DNA of 64,000 bases. It comes from Sipunculus nudus. Its lineage: Eukaryota > Annelida > Sipuncula > Golfingiida > Sipunculidae. Below the pieces are notes generated by a model. It ran no database searches and was not told the origin of the DNA. It was given only the letters and a program-made list of their open reading frames with translations. Shown one piece after another: positions 22,629 to 37,600 of the stretch (positions within the stretch are counted from its first letter, which is position 1; the number at the start of each line of letters is the position of its first letter). Both the position numbers and the translations under genes were made by a program. The stretch covers positions 21,382,676 through 21,446,675 of the forward strand of contig CM049311.1 of assembly GCA_026874595.1 (NCBI GenBank), given 5' to 3'.

Positions 22629-25600
22629 GTAAGTATCTTGGTATTCTGTTGTTTATATAGTTTATATTGTGTACTGTACAGTGTCCATTTGAAAAGTTTT
22701 GCTTAAAACCTGTACAAATTGTCTTAACAACTGGCAATGACTAGATACAAAGGATCATTTCCAATGCATTACTTAGAAAACCAGAATATTGAAGAGCTAC
22801 ACCATCACTTATAATAGTGAGTTCTACCCAAAAGTGCCCCCCTATGTTGATTAAGGTTTAGCGACTTATCACATGATAAAGTAAACATGGATATCATGCA
22901 CACAGGCTGCTTGTTTTGTTTTTATTCACGTGTTTATAATATGTGGGGGCCTGTCAAAGTAATCACAACAAATACAACAAGGGAATCTGGTGGCAAGACA
23001 GATAAACCAGAGCTTTCAAATGCTGTTACGCAGCAAGTGATATTTCTACCTCTGTATATATGCAACCTACCACCTTAGGTTATATGTTTTTCCCTTTGTC
23101 AACATTTGTGTGTTTATAAATAAGTTGTTGATAACAAGTTAATACCTCCTTCATTTAGTCATTATTAGAACTTTTCACAACAGAATTATCCTTAGATCAT
23201 TAATATATACACAGATGTAGCAAAAAAATCACATAAATTGTTTCTCAAAAGGTATGCTTATGGGCACCTTTAATAATAATAACTATTCCAAATTCAGACA
23301 GACAAATTGTGCATTTTGGTTATTTGAAACTAAGTTGCTGTGTATAACCAATGGGAGAAATCCAACAAGCTCATTTGACCATGTTTGCAACTAGAACAGG
23401 TAACCAGTTTCTAATGCTAAACATTGAATTTTAAGAGGATGACATGGAGCTGATAACTTGGAAATTTTACTTTGATCACAATGTATAATTATCTGTCACC
23501 TAAAAGGGAAATCCAAATGAGGTTTCTTAAGGTAACCTTAAAATTAAAGTTATGAAATTCAAAAGATTTGCATTTTAATTCTTTAAAAATGTGTCTTCTA
23601 CCAGAGACTGTTCATCGTTGGATCCAACAGCACAGAGACAAAGTTCAGAGTGTTAAAGATCGATCGCACAGAACCCAAAGAGCTGCACATTACTGATGAT
23701 GGGGTAAGCAAAATGAAGATGAAGAAAAAAAAAAGACCAAAGATAAAAAGATAAAGACAATGGATAATACAGTAACGTGCTGTTTATCCGAACAACTCAG
23801 GGCACAGCCTTTTTCTTCGGATCTTCGGATAAATGATTTTGCAAGAGTCCACACTAGAATTTGCTGTTGCTGAGTACTGGGCATCATTACATACTGATAG
23901 TGAAATTAATTAAGTTAGCCCAAACAAAATTAATGGCAGCCATTGTCAGCTCGGCTGACTATAAGTCATCTGAGCTATAGTCGTGGTCCATTGTCCGTCG
24001 TCCGTCCGTCTGTCCGTCCGTCCGTGCGTCCATAGATGTGGCACGTTTTGAAACCATAAGACCTAGGAATCCAAAATTCAGCATAATGTTAGATATCCCC
24101 AAGATCTCCTACCAAGCCGAAAACTGGGTCTTTGCGACTTCGTTCCTTTGAGAAATTAAGGAAAAACCTCAATTTTTTATTAAAATCCTATTTTCACACT
24201 TCAGGACTGCCTAATATCAAAACTACTCATCTGTTTTTCCTCATATTTACCATAAATATTCCTCTATATAGTTCCTATGTACATGCCAGAAATTAAGACT
24301 GAAAAGTATAAATTCTTTAAGTTATTGGCCCAAACATAATGGACTTTGTAAAAAATCAGGAAAAATAATAACTCACTTAACATGAAAAATTTTGAAACTA
24401 GAGTCTATTTTCATAAGTATATAACTATGTTTAATTAAGATTCAATTGTTTACCAAAAATTAGATCTGAATTTTGTAAATTTTTTAAGTTATTAGCATAA
24501 AAAAAATCAGTACCTTAAATTTTGCCCAACTTTGACCATGGCACGTTTTTTTCCTGTAAGCACCATTGATTTAATTTTCACAGCATGTAAACATAAATAT
24601 TTAGTTTGTCTAAATCTGAAATTTGAAAATAAAAGCTTGAAAATTAAGCTAGTTATTGGTTTTTTTTTCTGTAGTCACTTGCTTTGATTACAGATGCAGG
24701 GTCCCACTCCAGGTCACTGGAAGTCAGCTATGCCAGGGTTTCTGATTTGTTACAGTCACTGGGGGAGATCCCCTGCTGTGACAGGTGTACAGTTATTCTC
24801 ATATCACCACCCCAATCACCCCCCCCCCCCCCCCCCCCCCGCAAACCCAACCCACCAAGTGTTATGCAGTAATTGTTATTGTTTTCACTGTATCTCCTTA
24901 ATTGTAATGCTGTTTCCACTCCGATATGCAAAAACTTTCCTTGAAAAAATAATTCAAGGTGTAATCCAGAAGATGCAATGTTGTGTAATGTAGCATTTGT
25001 AAAGAAATCAATTTTCTTTTAGATTTTAACAAATATAAATGAACCCATCAGTATGCTTAAATTATTATAAAATATGAAGCACATTATGGATAAATAAAGA
25101 CACAATTAAAAATTGTGAAATCTAAATCAAGTATTATTTTTAGATACTGTTTTGCAGATTTAAAAGATATATTTTTGTGGTAAAAAATAGATAAACATTT
25201 GTATGCATGATGTGGTGTTATCTGACAAGATTGAGATTTATGATGATACAATTGAGAATTATGAATCTACTTTGATTTTCAGGTATATATGTTAAATTGG
25301 AAATGTATAGAAATATAAACTTAAATTAGAAAATAATTGATGTGATAAAAAAATCAGGATTTAATACAAACATGTGTTCATTATTTTCCTGCCTCAGCAG
25401 AATTTGAGATCAGGCTTTGTTTGCCCTGTTTTATGTTGTTAATTAGCTATATTTCAACTGTATACATTTCATAAAAAAAATACATATATATTTAATAATA
25501 TATATTATACAAATAAATAGATTCAATTGAACAAATGTGTAAACATCTGAAATGTCAACAGTTAATCAAAAAACCAATTAATGATCATGGTTATAGTACA

Positions 25601-28600
25601 GATCATTTGTTCACAAACTGCTCACATGCTTTAGTTTCAACATTAGGAAACACATGGTCAGGTCACAAAATATTTTTTGCAACAATTTCTTGCTCATCAA
25701 TACAAACCAATCATATAAACCAACCATGGCCTTTATTACCTCTTCCTCTTACACTTTATCTCCATTAGATATTATTTTAGATTTTTACCTTCAAGGTTAA
25801 CGTCAGCTGAGCACAGTGACCCATAGGTCCCTTGTTTATACTTTTCTGTTAATTCAGGTAAGATTTCATGTGAAATACATTAAAATCTGGAAAATCAGTA
25901 TCATTTATCCCTGCTTAATTCTGTATATTTACTTGGAATATTATATCTTTCATCCAGTTTTCCAGATTTTTTTCTCATTTTCTGTCACGGATGAATGATT
26001 TATCTGGAAAGCGGGGTCAGATAAATGATGCTTTACTGTATTTCATTATTGATCCTTTACCAGACTGCGTAAGCTGGCCATGAATTTTACTCCCACAAAC
26101 CCTACTTGTGGCTCCACTGTATGCTGTCAAATATACATGTTGCACAGATATATTAGTGGCAACATTTGTGTAGATCTGATTATTGTAATTCAGTTTCCTA
26201 CGCTGTAATTATGGAATGTTATACAGAATATCTATAATCAATTGTGTTGTGTTTCACTTTGGATCAATTATGTACCAATGACACATTATATAAACTACAG
26301 TTTCCCACGTACATATTTTATAACAGCACCACTAGGGTGTTATTTTGCATTATAGGTGATCTATAGTCCTCAAGAGATCCGTCAAATCCTGTTGATGATA
26401 GATGTTGGAAATCGTCCCAAAATCCTCAGTAAAGGTCTGGCGGGATTATCGCGCACAGCCTCAGCATTTGGTATCGTGGGTGAGTCAGCCTCATTAATAT
26501 TCAAATCTTGATCATTTAAATAACTGTGCGTGATCTGAGGCCACTGGTGATTTACTGGCCTTTTTATTCACATTTGAACTTTGAACTTTCTTATAATTTT
26601 TACTATGGCAGTTTTTTCATTAAGGAGATGTTGTTTATTCTACTAAAAATTTAATCCCAGAGGTTCCAGGGTAATTGGCATTGTCATATCAAATAAAGTG
26701 TTAATTTATGCCAATGTGCTTCTTAATTTTTATCATATGTACTCCTTTACTGTATGGTTTAATTTCAAACAACAGTAACTCTTTCAAAAACATCCATGGA
26801 CTTGTAAGATTTTGAGTTTTTTTCGGTATATTAAATCATGATATATTATGTAGTTTTAAACAACGTACATGGTATATATCTGACTTGCCCTTTCTTATCA
26901 ATCGTTCTTTCACACAGGTTTTGTCCGGTTCCTCGAGGGCTACTATATCATTTTGATCACAAAACGTCGAAAGGTTGCACAAATTGGTCACCACACAATA
27001 TACAAGATAGAAGACACTGCCACAGTTTACATCCCGAATGATACTGTCCGCTACTCACATCCTGATGAACAAAAGTGAGTACCAGTCAGTACCTAACAGT
27101 ATTCAGGAAAACTCACTCACACAAAATAATAGGATCCACTTCTGGCACCTTGATGATCAAAAGTAAATAGAAGCCAGATGCATGCAGTCACTCAAGCCTT
27201 CTAATCATATTCAAGGATAACTTCGACGTAGGGTATTCAGTGAATACTATATTAATAGAATTATTTTCAGACTGATGTGTACAAGTTTCTATTATTTCAA
27301 AAAGGGGTTCTTGCCAAAATTGTTTGATAAAAATTCACTCAAAACCTCCTGTTTATAAAATTTTCCAGTCATTTCCTTGAAAATTTTCTCTGCATATTGA
27401 ATTTTAATAGCTTTATTATTTTTTAACTCTGCTCACTGTAGGTCAGCTATTTGATGTGTTTTGATATGATTATTTGAGTAATAATTACTCAATAATTAAC
27501 AAGTCTTCTGGTGTTTATAACAAGTCAGACTAATATCTGATGTAACTGCTATGCTTTATTGTATTGTTTCATTTGAATACATTTATCTACAATTCCTCTG
27601 TTTCATATTCAGGTACTTGAAACTGTTCCAGAATGTAGACCTGTCCAGCAACTTCTACTTCAGGTTTGTATACTATTCTGAACCATGTACACTATTCTGA
27701 ACCATGTACACTATTCTGAACCAGCCCATTGTTACACAGTGTTATATCAACCACCATAACTACTACAGACACACAAAGCTTCACATACTGAGCATGAGAC
27801 TTGTGCAGTTACCATTTGCAAGTTAGAAAATGTGTTACTGAGAACACTTAAATAGAGAAAATAGGCGCCTGAACCAGTATCTAAGTCACCATTATGACTG
27901 GTTCCCTGTGTGTTTGTTTTCAGATAATACCTTTTGTATGATGTGTTTGTACAGACATGTGCAGCTTGACATTTAAATTTTTATTAAACCTGTTTACAGT
28001 TAGTCTTGCTTGTGAACATAAGATAGCTATAACATAGCATATATATTTATGGGTATATTTACAATAAAATAATATGAACAGCAGTCTTGACACTTTATTG
28101 TAGTAATATTGAACAAATTGGGGATTTTGGGGGGAATTTACTGTGTTTCAGCATGATTTTCATCATTTAGTAAAATATAAATAAAATATACTTTCAGCTA
28201 CAGTTATGATCTCACTCACACCCTGCAGTACAATCTGACCCCCTCTGCCCACGTGACCTCACTTGACCTTCAGGAAAGGAGCAGCCGCGGGCCTGTGAAA
28301 AAGGAGACTGGGGACAAATCAACCCTTGCTACAGAGGCTGTGGAATCAGCTGGTGATGTATTCAAAGACATCTTTGATGAGTCTCCAATACAAAGAGAGA
28401 AGACTGTGGAACACAAAAAATCACAGAATAGAGAGAAAAAGAGAAAAGGTAACTCGAGGATGATGGATAGAATATATTGTTGAGGTTAAGGCATTGGACT
28501 TGGGAGCAGAAGGTCGGACATTGATTTGGGTTTGTAGGTCTGTCTGCCTGTCCGTCTGTCACGTTTTTGTTTCCGTGCAATAACTTTCCTAAATATCATT

Positions 28601-31600
28601 CGATTTCTTTCATATTTGGGTCAGTGATTGCTGTCATGCATACCTTTATTTTGGATTGGTTTTGGAGTGTCCTGTCTGAAAATTTATTACCATGAGCTCC
28701 AAAACAAACAAACAAATTTTCCCTTTTCTTCCCAGTTCACAACCATAATTATGACATTTGGAGACATCTTCAGGGGACAATGAAAACTAAAACACAGTCA
28801 CTATGACATGTGGAGACATCTTTAGGGGGGAAAACTAAAACATTAAGAAGACAACCAAAAGGAGGGGAAAGCGGGGGACATATATTCCACAAATTTGCTT
28901 GTTTTGTGAAATATGATATCATTGTGCTTTGTCATATACAAAATGTGAACATTTTTTTTAATCTGGTTAAAAGTAATGATTAAGGTGAAGGCTGTTAAAC
29001 TAAATGTTAAAAGTGTAAGTTTCTCCTTCATTTCTACTTATGAATATCATGATTGACTAATGCATGACTCACTATGTTAATATTAACATGATAATGTTAC
29101 TCTCATTTATTGCAGGTAAAAGAGTATACGGCACACGCTACAAACCTGTGGAAAAGTTTGTGTGGAATCGTCATCTTTTGCGACATATGGAGGGCAAAGT
29201 TCACCCTGATTGGCTGATGTATATATCACATGGTTTTATAGCACAACATAGTATCCTTACAAATGCATAAACAACTGTTTTATTTAATATAAGATATGTC
29301 ATTCAAAGAAAGGTTCATAAAGCATGAAAAACTGTTATTTCATAAAAATGTTTTGAGTTCAACATTTATGGCAGTCCACCAGCAGAGTACTGATTAAATG
29401 ACCAACCTAGTAAATAATTATTTTATATTATTTCCTAAACATGTTCTAATGTCCCTAGTTCTGTTCACATATTTAAATTTTGTTAATATGTTAATGTATC
29501 AGCTATATTCACATAAAACTTGTTCCTTAATTAACCTGACTCGTATTTTTATTACAATTTAGTCATATTTTAATCATTTTAATCTCAGACTTGTGTATAT
29601 TAATTACAGATTTTACTTTTATTATCACATTTTTATTGTATCAGTGCTTGTGAGCAGTGCTCTGGATGAGCGCTTTATTAATGTGCAGTAATAATAACAT
29701 TCATGATCGCCTCATGATTAATCCTGGTTGCTGGCTGGGACAGATCCAAGAAAAAAAAGGCATGCTTTAATCTATTGACAAAGGTCTTATCATATTTATC
29801 AAGTTTGATTATGGGGATTAATCAAAAGAAAGAAAATGGGTGACTGTCAGACAGCTATAGATGTATTTGCTAGGAAAGGTCCTGAAAATCCAAATTTATG
29901 TCCTTAAAAAACCCAAAGACTTTTAATATGAAATAAAAAATATGTTACAAGCTGTACATGGTATGAATATAACATGTTTGATTATTGGTGTTAAATGGTC
30001 TTTAACTCTATCAAGATATATGTGTATTTGGTAAACCAATTTACATAAGTTTAATTGCAAGAAGATCCAGTCATTTTGCTGGTACCCCGCTTTTTGAAGA
30101 GGGGCACCAATTGCAAGGTTAGTGTTTAACTGTATTGATTTAATATCCAGCCTTTACAACTCATAAATTCACACAAGCTATAGTTTTGTCTTTGTAAAAT
30201 TCCACCGTAGAGTGTTTCCACGGTGATGAGTACTTTTTAGAATAAGGAAAATTGGGGACATAAGTCAGATGTTTTCTCCTAATGTATTTTGCATCATATT
30301 GAAATCTTGTATTCTTATAATGAGAGTTTTCATAGTGTTAAGTACTTTCCACTTTCCAGGGAAAATATTTTTTTGGAAATATGTCAAATGTGTGGAAATT
30401 GTGGTCAAAAAGTATTTTGCATCATATTGAAATCTTGTAATGTATTGTACAGGAATATACATTGACAGATTATAATCTTCATCTAACTGATAACCAATTC
30501 TTAGGCAATGTAAGTTCAAAAAGACTGAAACAATATGTTTAAAATTAACATACACAAATTGATTGGACGCTTTTTTGACTGCTGAAGTCGCATGTATCTT
30601 GTATTTTTGTATAACTTTTACATCTTGGGTCTTATATTTTGCTCAGACTAGAGGTTCTTCTTAATATTTCCTCAGGGTTATGTGGCTAACGAAGTGGAGA
30701 CTGAACAGATTGTGAATGATGCGTCAGTGTTGCCATTTCACCGTGGTCGTTACAGTAGTTACGTACAGATCCGGGGATCCATCCCATCCTACTGGTCTCA
30801 GGACATCTCTAAAATGATCCCCAAACCACCCATAACAGGTATAGTAGTGCTGCAACTTTTTTTTAATGGAGCTGACTCTCAGTCATGCTGGGCTGTAGCA
30901 GTGCTTCTCTTTTCAAAATTTTAATCAAATTTTGCCGATCCATATTCCACAGTGCTGCCACTTGTTGCTTTCTTAATTTAAAAGTATTGTGCTTTTTGAA
31001 GAAAGACAACTTTTTACACATTTTACTTATGGTTTTTCAGGCATTAAAAATTTTGGTTATACTTTTTTGGCTGAAATCATCTTATGAAAACTACTGCATT
31101 TAAGTTAGTTAAAAATGTATTTCAGAACTTTGTGAGAGGAATAAGAGATGCTGTGTTATGTTTTATAAAAATGACATTTTACTGAGCAAAGATTTGCTGT
31201 GACCTCACCAGTGTTGAATATAATAATTGAAAATATGACATACTGAGGCCTTAAGTGCGGGTAAATGGTGGCAGCCCTTTGTGGCTCACTGCTTGGCTTG
31301 GTGGCATCACGTCTATTGGCTCATTCAAAATTACACTTAAGGACCGCGCAGGGCTGTAGCCTTCACCACAGCAACCTGTAGCTGCTAGATAAAGCTAAAA
31401 CATCTTCAGTCAGTCAGGACTTGTGTGCTATTTCTCAATACAGAACTATACACATCATATCTGAACTTTGTTCGGAAGCTTTACAATTCACTTGCATGAT
31501 AATTGTACAAAAGTTGCACAAAGCAGCATTGAGCTTTTTTCTGGTTAATGTTCTTCTTAGTAATTTTTTTTTTTACTTTTTTTTCATCAATTCAGGAAAG

Positions 31601-34600
31601 GCAGCACTGTTCTTGAATCTGTTGACAAATAATTGGAAAAAAAGTAGAGATAAAATTACAGTTTCCTGTTCCTGTTTTATTTGTAGTTGATCAGGCTGAC
31701 CCTTACCATTGTGCGGCAGGCCAGCACTTTTGTCAGGTTCTTCACCGATATGGAGCGCCCATTATTATTCTGAATCTAGTCAAAGTAAGTTTTATAAAAA
31801 ATGATTTTACTTAATAGAATGATTAGGCATTGCCAGAAGCAGCTTTGAGCATTCTTGGTCACTTTGGTAATGTCATTCTTTACTTGTTTACAGGATTGTC
31901 TTTTATTCAGGAAATAAAACTTTGATATATTTTTCTCTTCATTTTGCTGTCAAGATTGGGATTAAGAAACTTCAAACTTGTTAACACTGACCAAGACTGA
32001 GTACTATGCTCTATCAGTATAAAAAAGTGTTCCATAAAATGTTGAGTTAAGGTTAGCAGCACTCTCTCAGTGACAAAATGAATAAAATATCCAAATCTCA
32101 ACAGCCATGATTAAATTATGTAAATCTTGAGGCTGATGACCAGGACATGTAAATCTTAAGACCCATGACTGAAATATGCAAATTTTTAGAGCCATGACAG
32201 AAATATGGAAATTTTTTACCCATGACAGAAATATGCAAATTTTTAGACCCATGACTGAAATATGCAAATTTTTAGACCCATGACAGAAACATACAAATCT
32301 TAAGATCCATGAGCCAACACTTATCATGTCCCATGTTAGAGCATGTTTTATTCTGGAGCTTATAGAAAAATATCAAATACTGTCACATTTGATTTAAAAT
32401 TGAATCAGTCATTTTATGTATATTTATCTTGTCTTCAAGGTATAATGCTTTTTGTAAAATCCTAATTGATACACTAGCTGCAGGTATTCTTAACAGATGG
32501 TGCTACAAATGATGAAAAATCAAGGTAAAGTATAAGGCTTCTTTTGTTTTACTTTCTTGTTTAATTTACTTTAGGAATACTAGCCTGGATTCAGATCAGA
32601 GCATACTGGTATGAATTGAACTTGACACACTCTATCATAAATATTTTATCTTTCTTTAATGTAGAAACATGAAAAGAAACGTCAGGAAAGCATTCTCAGT
32701 GATGAACTGGTAAACAGCATCCAGTATCTGAACCAGTTTCTACCTCCACAACATAAGGTCAAGTACATAGGCTTTGACATGGCTAGGGTCAGCAAAAGAG
32801 CTGCCAACAGGTGAGACAGTAGAACCTTGTTTATGTGGTTACCATAAGGACCACAGTGTGTGGTCACTGGTCACCATCTTGGACAAATGATAGGATAAGG
32901 AAAACTGTATGACCTTTACTGTGCGGGATAATTTCTTTTTGTTTTTAGAATTCTCTTTTTATATGTTCATTTTATGGATAGCTTTGTCATTTTTCATTAT
33001 AATTTCACAAAGTTTATCCTGCACAGAAACACCTGTCTCTAGATCTGCATTTTTATCATCCACAAGTCCCTGTGAAATTTAACAAAACCAGTTAAATTAA
33101 GTAACATTAAGGTACCAGCTTCTGTGGCTCAGGGGTAGAGCAGAGAACTCAAAGCGGGGAGATTAATAGTTTGAAACTCAGCTGAAGGGGTTAAATTTCA
33201 ACAGTTGGCCCCACCAAGGGTAAGCGCTCTAGATCTGCAGGCTTAATGGGAAGGCCATGCCCAAAGGCCAAGTAAAATTCACAAAAGGAGTGCCCCTTTC
33301 AGGAGTTCCTTGGTGGTATGACTCAGCAATGGGGGCGATTTCACACCCACGGCTCTCAGGTGCAGTAGTCACCGGGCATGGCTAACACCAGGATATATAA
33401 TGAGAGAATGTGTCTGAAACCAGAATGAAATTCTGAAGATGTATATATACTAAAATAAACTAGCATTAAAAAATGGATATGGGTTCCTCCAACAAAAAAT
33501 GTAAAAATATAAGAGTAACATTCAGGTATTACACTGTCTGTATAGTTTTCAGCTTATATGCTTTTGAAACACAGCATAGTTTGTCGACCTGTGTAGACGT
33601 GAAAATCAGGACAGTTACAGAAAAAGGACCATAAACTGTTTAAGTGTTTTAGTTTGGGACAAAAAAGTATGTAAACAATGATGAATTTTGGATGTTACTT
33701 TCTCTGATGATTTTTCATGTTCTGATGAAAAAGAGTTAAAGTGTGTCTATCATCCTTTGATTTTAATTATGCTAATTTTACTTGTCAGTTTTTCTGCTTT
33801 GTTTGATTTGGTTGACTTAAAATAATAGAAATATACATACAGCACATAAAGTAAAGTATATCCTAGAGATTTTATCTGTTGGGAATTTTAAGAAAAGTGA
33901 CCATATGTGCTCAAAGTATTATAGTTAGAATGCAAGAAGTATGAGCAACATTAGCTTTAGAAAATGTCTTTTTGGTTGTAGAAAAAATTCCAATGTGTTG
34001 TTGCGGCTGGCTGAGATTGCAGAATACTGTGTGAAGTGCACGGGTTTCTTCCAAACAGGTTCATCTCTGTACTGTAATCAACTGCAGCCACACTCAAGGT
34101 ACAGTAGCTTTTATAGGTCACTAAGTGTAACTTCTGGGCTACTTGAGTCTCCACCAGTTGTCACTCATGTTCTAGTTACGTCAGCATTCACCAGTCCAAG
34201 TTATTGAGTGGTTGTAGTTTCTGACAGCTGAGCGTGTACAATGACAGGTGTAGGTTCAAATCTTACAGTGGCAGGTGTTGACCTATAGATGCTGAAATTT
34301 CGCCTTAAAATTTTATGGCGAAATCATCAGATATTCTTACTTTCTGGAATTGGGCTTGCCCCATTGTAATGGGGACATGACTATGTTATCTGCATATCCA
34401 GTCTATCCATGAAGAACTGGGGCATGACAGTGGGTATAAACCAAGTTTGCTGGCACAGGGTAACACAAGATAAAAGTAAAACATTACCGTACACTGTGTA
34501 ATAAAGTGTATATGAGTATCATTTACAATCATCCCAGACGTGAAGGCGAAAGTGGGGGATATAAATTCCTTGAATTTGCTTGTTTATTGTTGCAACAAGG

Positions 34601-37600
34601 ACTAGTAAGCAAGTAACAAGGGAATATGGAAGTAAAAATGTTAAGCCATCATAGACTTCAGTGGTGCAGCATGTCTATGATTGGGCTCAGGTTAAAGTAT
34701 ACAAGCATCCAGGCCACCAGATTTTTAGCTCAATGACTTTCGGTCATGTAGAGCTGCACTAATGAGCCTTTGTCTGTCATATCTGTGCCTTTATTTGTTT
34801 GTCCTAAAGACTGAAGTAGGGAGAAGATTGAAGTGCTGCATGAACACCCAGATTCAGCCTGGGATTTGTGCTCCATGTGCTGCTTCAGCAAACTTGAAAG
34901 AAAAGATAATAGATAAGAATTACAAAAATCAGTCTTATCAGGATAATAATATTTTGCATTTGATCATCAGAGTGAAAGAATGCCTATTAATCAGGCCTGC
35001 CATCTTGTAAAGTTGGCACACAAATTTTTCCAAAATATAAATAACATTGTTTTTCACCTGAATGGGGTACCTTTGAATTGGCAATCATTATTTACAGTAA
35101 CTCCTGCATTTGCTTATCAGCTCAATCTTTTGTTGAAATATGATTAAAGTTTACATTTAATTGAAAAGATAGATATCTTTAACTTCTAAAATCTTTCAAA
35201 GATTGAATACTAGATGGTGCTGATAAGCAAATGCGTGAGATATGGTAAATAACAATAATCTTGTTCAAAGGTACCCTATTAAATTCTTGGCAAAACCCAC
35301 ACCTATTTAATGAGGTAATAAATCACAAGACATATTAATGGTGTATTATTTACCTTGGTGATTAACTGAAGGAGTTGCTGGAACATGTCACAGGGGTAAC
35401 CATTTAGACTGCCCAAGCTCTGAGTGTACTTTGTTGTTGTTTTATGGTAACCTGACACTATTGTTGTCTTTTTCTTGTACAGGTGGCAGGGCATGCAGTG
35501 GCATGAGTGGTCACATGGTCACAAGCAGCACGGGGTTGTGCGTACTAACTGTGTAGACTGTCTAGACAGGACAAACACAGCACAGTTTGCTGTTGGCAAG
35601 TGTGCTCTAGCATTTCAGGTTTGCAAATAAGATTGATTTTACTATATGAAAGAGTCAAAGATGGGCTTAATGCTCTGATGTCACAAATATGCTGAAGGCT
35701 TAAGTAAGCCCTACCTGGGGGGGGGGGGGGGGGGGGTTAAAGGGAAAACCCCTATTACTATAAAATTCAAGTTAATCAATCAGTCTAAGAGTTTAAACAT
35801 TGTTAAAAATCCCTACAAAGAATCTAATTCAAAAAGTCATAACATTGCAGATGATTATCACAAAGTGTCAAAAAATGAAAAAGAAATATGTTTATTATGC
35901 ACTATGAAACTGTTTTTCATGTTTTCTCTTTTTATAGTAGAATAAGAAACACATGCATATAATTCATATCATCAATGTGACAAAATAGAACTTCATTGTG
36001 AAAGATATGAATACACCATCCAAGGGGAAATGTAATGTCCAAGTCATTAACAGTCACAAAAAAAGCCATATGATTTTAATTTTCAAGAAGTGTCTGAATC
36101 CTTTCATTTTCTCATGTCATTTTTCTTTGCAGTTGTATTCTTTGGGTATTATAGAGAGCCCAAGCCTGGATTTGGATACTGATTGTGTCAGGTAGTGGTT
36201 TCCTTGTATTGTTTCCCAGTGCATCTGCATATGATAAATATATTCTAAAATTATGTATATTGAAATCTTAATGCATTTATCAGAATACAAGATTTGTCTA
36301 TTAAGCCACTAACTCTACAAAATTGTAATAATTGCAAAATAGTAAATGAGTAATTTAAGCATTGGGAATATTTGGATTGTTTGACTTAATAAGATACTGT
36401 AGGGGTGAAGTAGACATCCAGTTTTCAACCATGCTAAGCAAGGCTAGTTCCACATTTCTGATCTTTATAGTGATAGCTTTATATGTAAAAGTGCTTTATT
36501 CCTATTTGTGATAGCTTTATATCTACTACCACCTAATTTGTGTTATAAATGTATTACGAATTATTACATTAGTTATGTTATACTTTTAAACAGTATAAAA
36601 TTAGTTAGTTAGTAATAAGGTTTTTGGTCACATTTGTTCCATCGTCCATGATGAAATTTCTTATTTCAAATTGTCCATCAATCTTCTGTCCATGTGAGCA
36701 TGGCATCAGCTTTTTAATGCCCATCTGCCTCATAAACAGGAAGTTTTATGGTATATACATGGTGCTATTGTCCTTCCATCTGTCTGTTGGTCCTCCGGCC
36801 TGTTAACTTTTAGTATTGAAACAATAACATACCAAGGCTTTGATGGATTTTTCACAAGACTCACCATAACTACTTACCAATAGATTATCTCACCTGAGTT
36901 TGATTCTAGAAAAAATCTTTGCAAATTTAGTGGTGCTGTGATGACAAATGAAATTTCATTAAACTTATTGTAAATATTTAGCAACAGAGTATCTCACCTG
37001 AATTAACTGCTGGGCAAAATCCATGAATAAGAAATGAGGTCAGAGGTCAAAAGACATACAACAGGCACTCTTGTGGTGCTCTTGTTATATACCCATCATA
37101 TGACGGGAGTATTATGGTATACCCACAGTCCGTCCGTCTGTCTGTTAACTTTTAGTGTCGCCGCGATAACTTACAGCGATTTTCACGAAACTCACCATAA
37201 TGACTAACCAACAGATAATCTTGCTCAAGTTCGATTATGGGCAACATTTACGCATATTTAATAAGGTCATTGGTCACTTGACTACTTTGTGGTGTCACTG
37301 CGATAACTTATAAAGAATATGAAGGATTTTGATAAAACTCATCAGAAATGTTAATCAATAAGATATCTTGCCTAAGTTTGATTTCCAGCAAAGTCCATGC
37401 ATATTTAATAAGGTCAGAAGTCACTGCACTTTGGATTAACCTTGGTGACTTACCAAAAATCCTATAGATTTTTATGAAACTCAATATACATATTTATCAA
37501 CAGAGCTTCTCACCTGCATTACCTTCTCATCAAAATTCACCCATATTCAATGAGGTCATAGGTCACCAGATACACGATGGGCGTATTATGCACGTTTGCT

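Larger units (their letters stand above)
23770..26038. mobile_element. pogo/Tigger-like element split by family A
   Basis: Left end CAGTAACGTGCTGTTTATCC after TA (23768-23769); right end, reverse complement CAGTAAAGCATCATTTATCT, before TA (26039-26040). Outer parts are AT-rich with 'ggataaatgattt' motifs. The family A repeat occupies 23948-25837 inside it, which implies a nested, younger insertion. In FIG4 intron 2. Confidence 0.6.

Noticed and set aside
29251-30061. Apparent loss of the FIG4 exon encoding the YGRPVY..LIARR segment
   Set aside because: A literal YGRP search fails, but the diverged version [13 protein letters not shown] is present at 30016-30065 in the right phase. Only the one-base frameshift remains.
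31249-31342. Inverted CCTTAAGTG / CACTTAAGG pair
   Set aside because: Only nine bases pair, with no target duplication; too short to call an element.
32067-32327. Minus-strand 86-codon ORF with repeated Cys-Ile-Phe motifs
   Set aside because: It is the 34-bp minisatellite in FIG4 intron 10 read in one frame.
34225-34330. Possible tRNA gene or SINE with B box GGTTCAAATC
   Set aside because: No matching A box at the right distance and no arm pairing.
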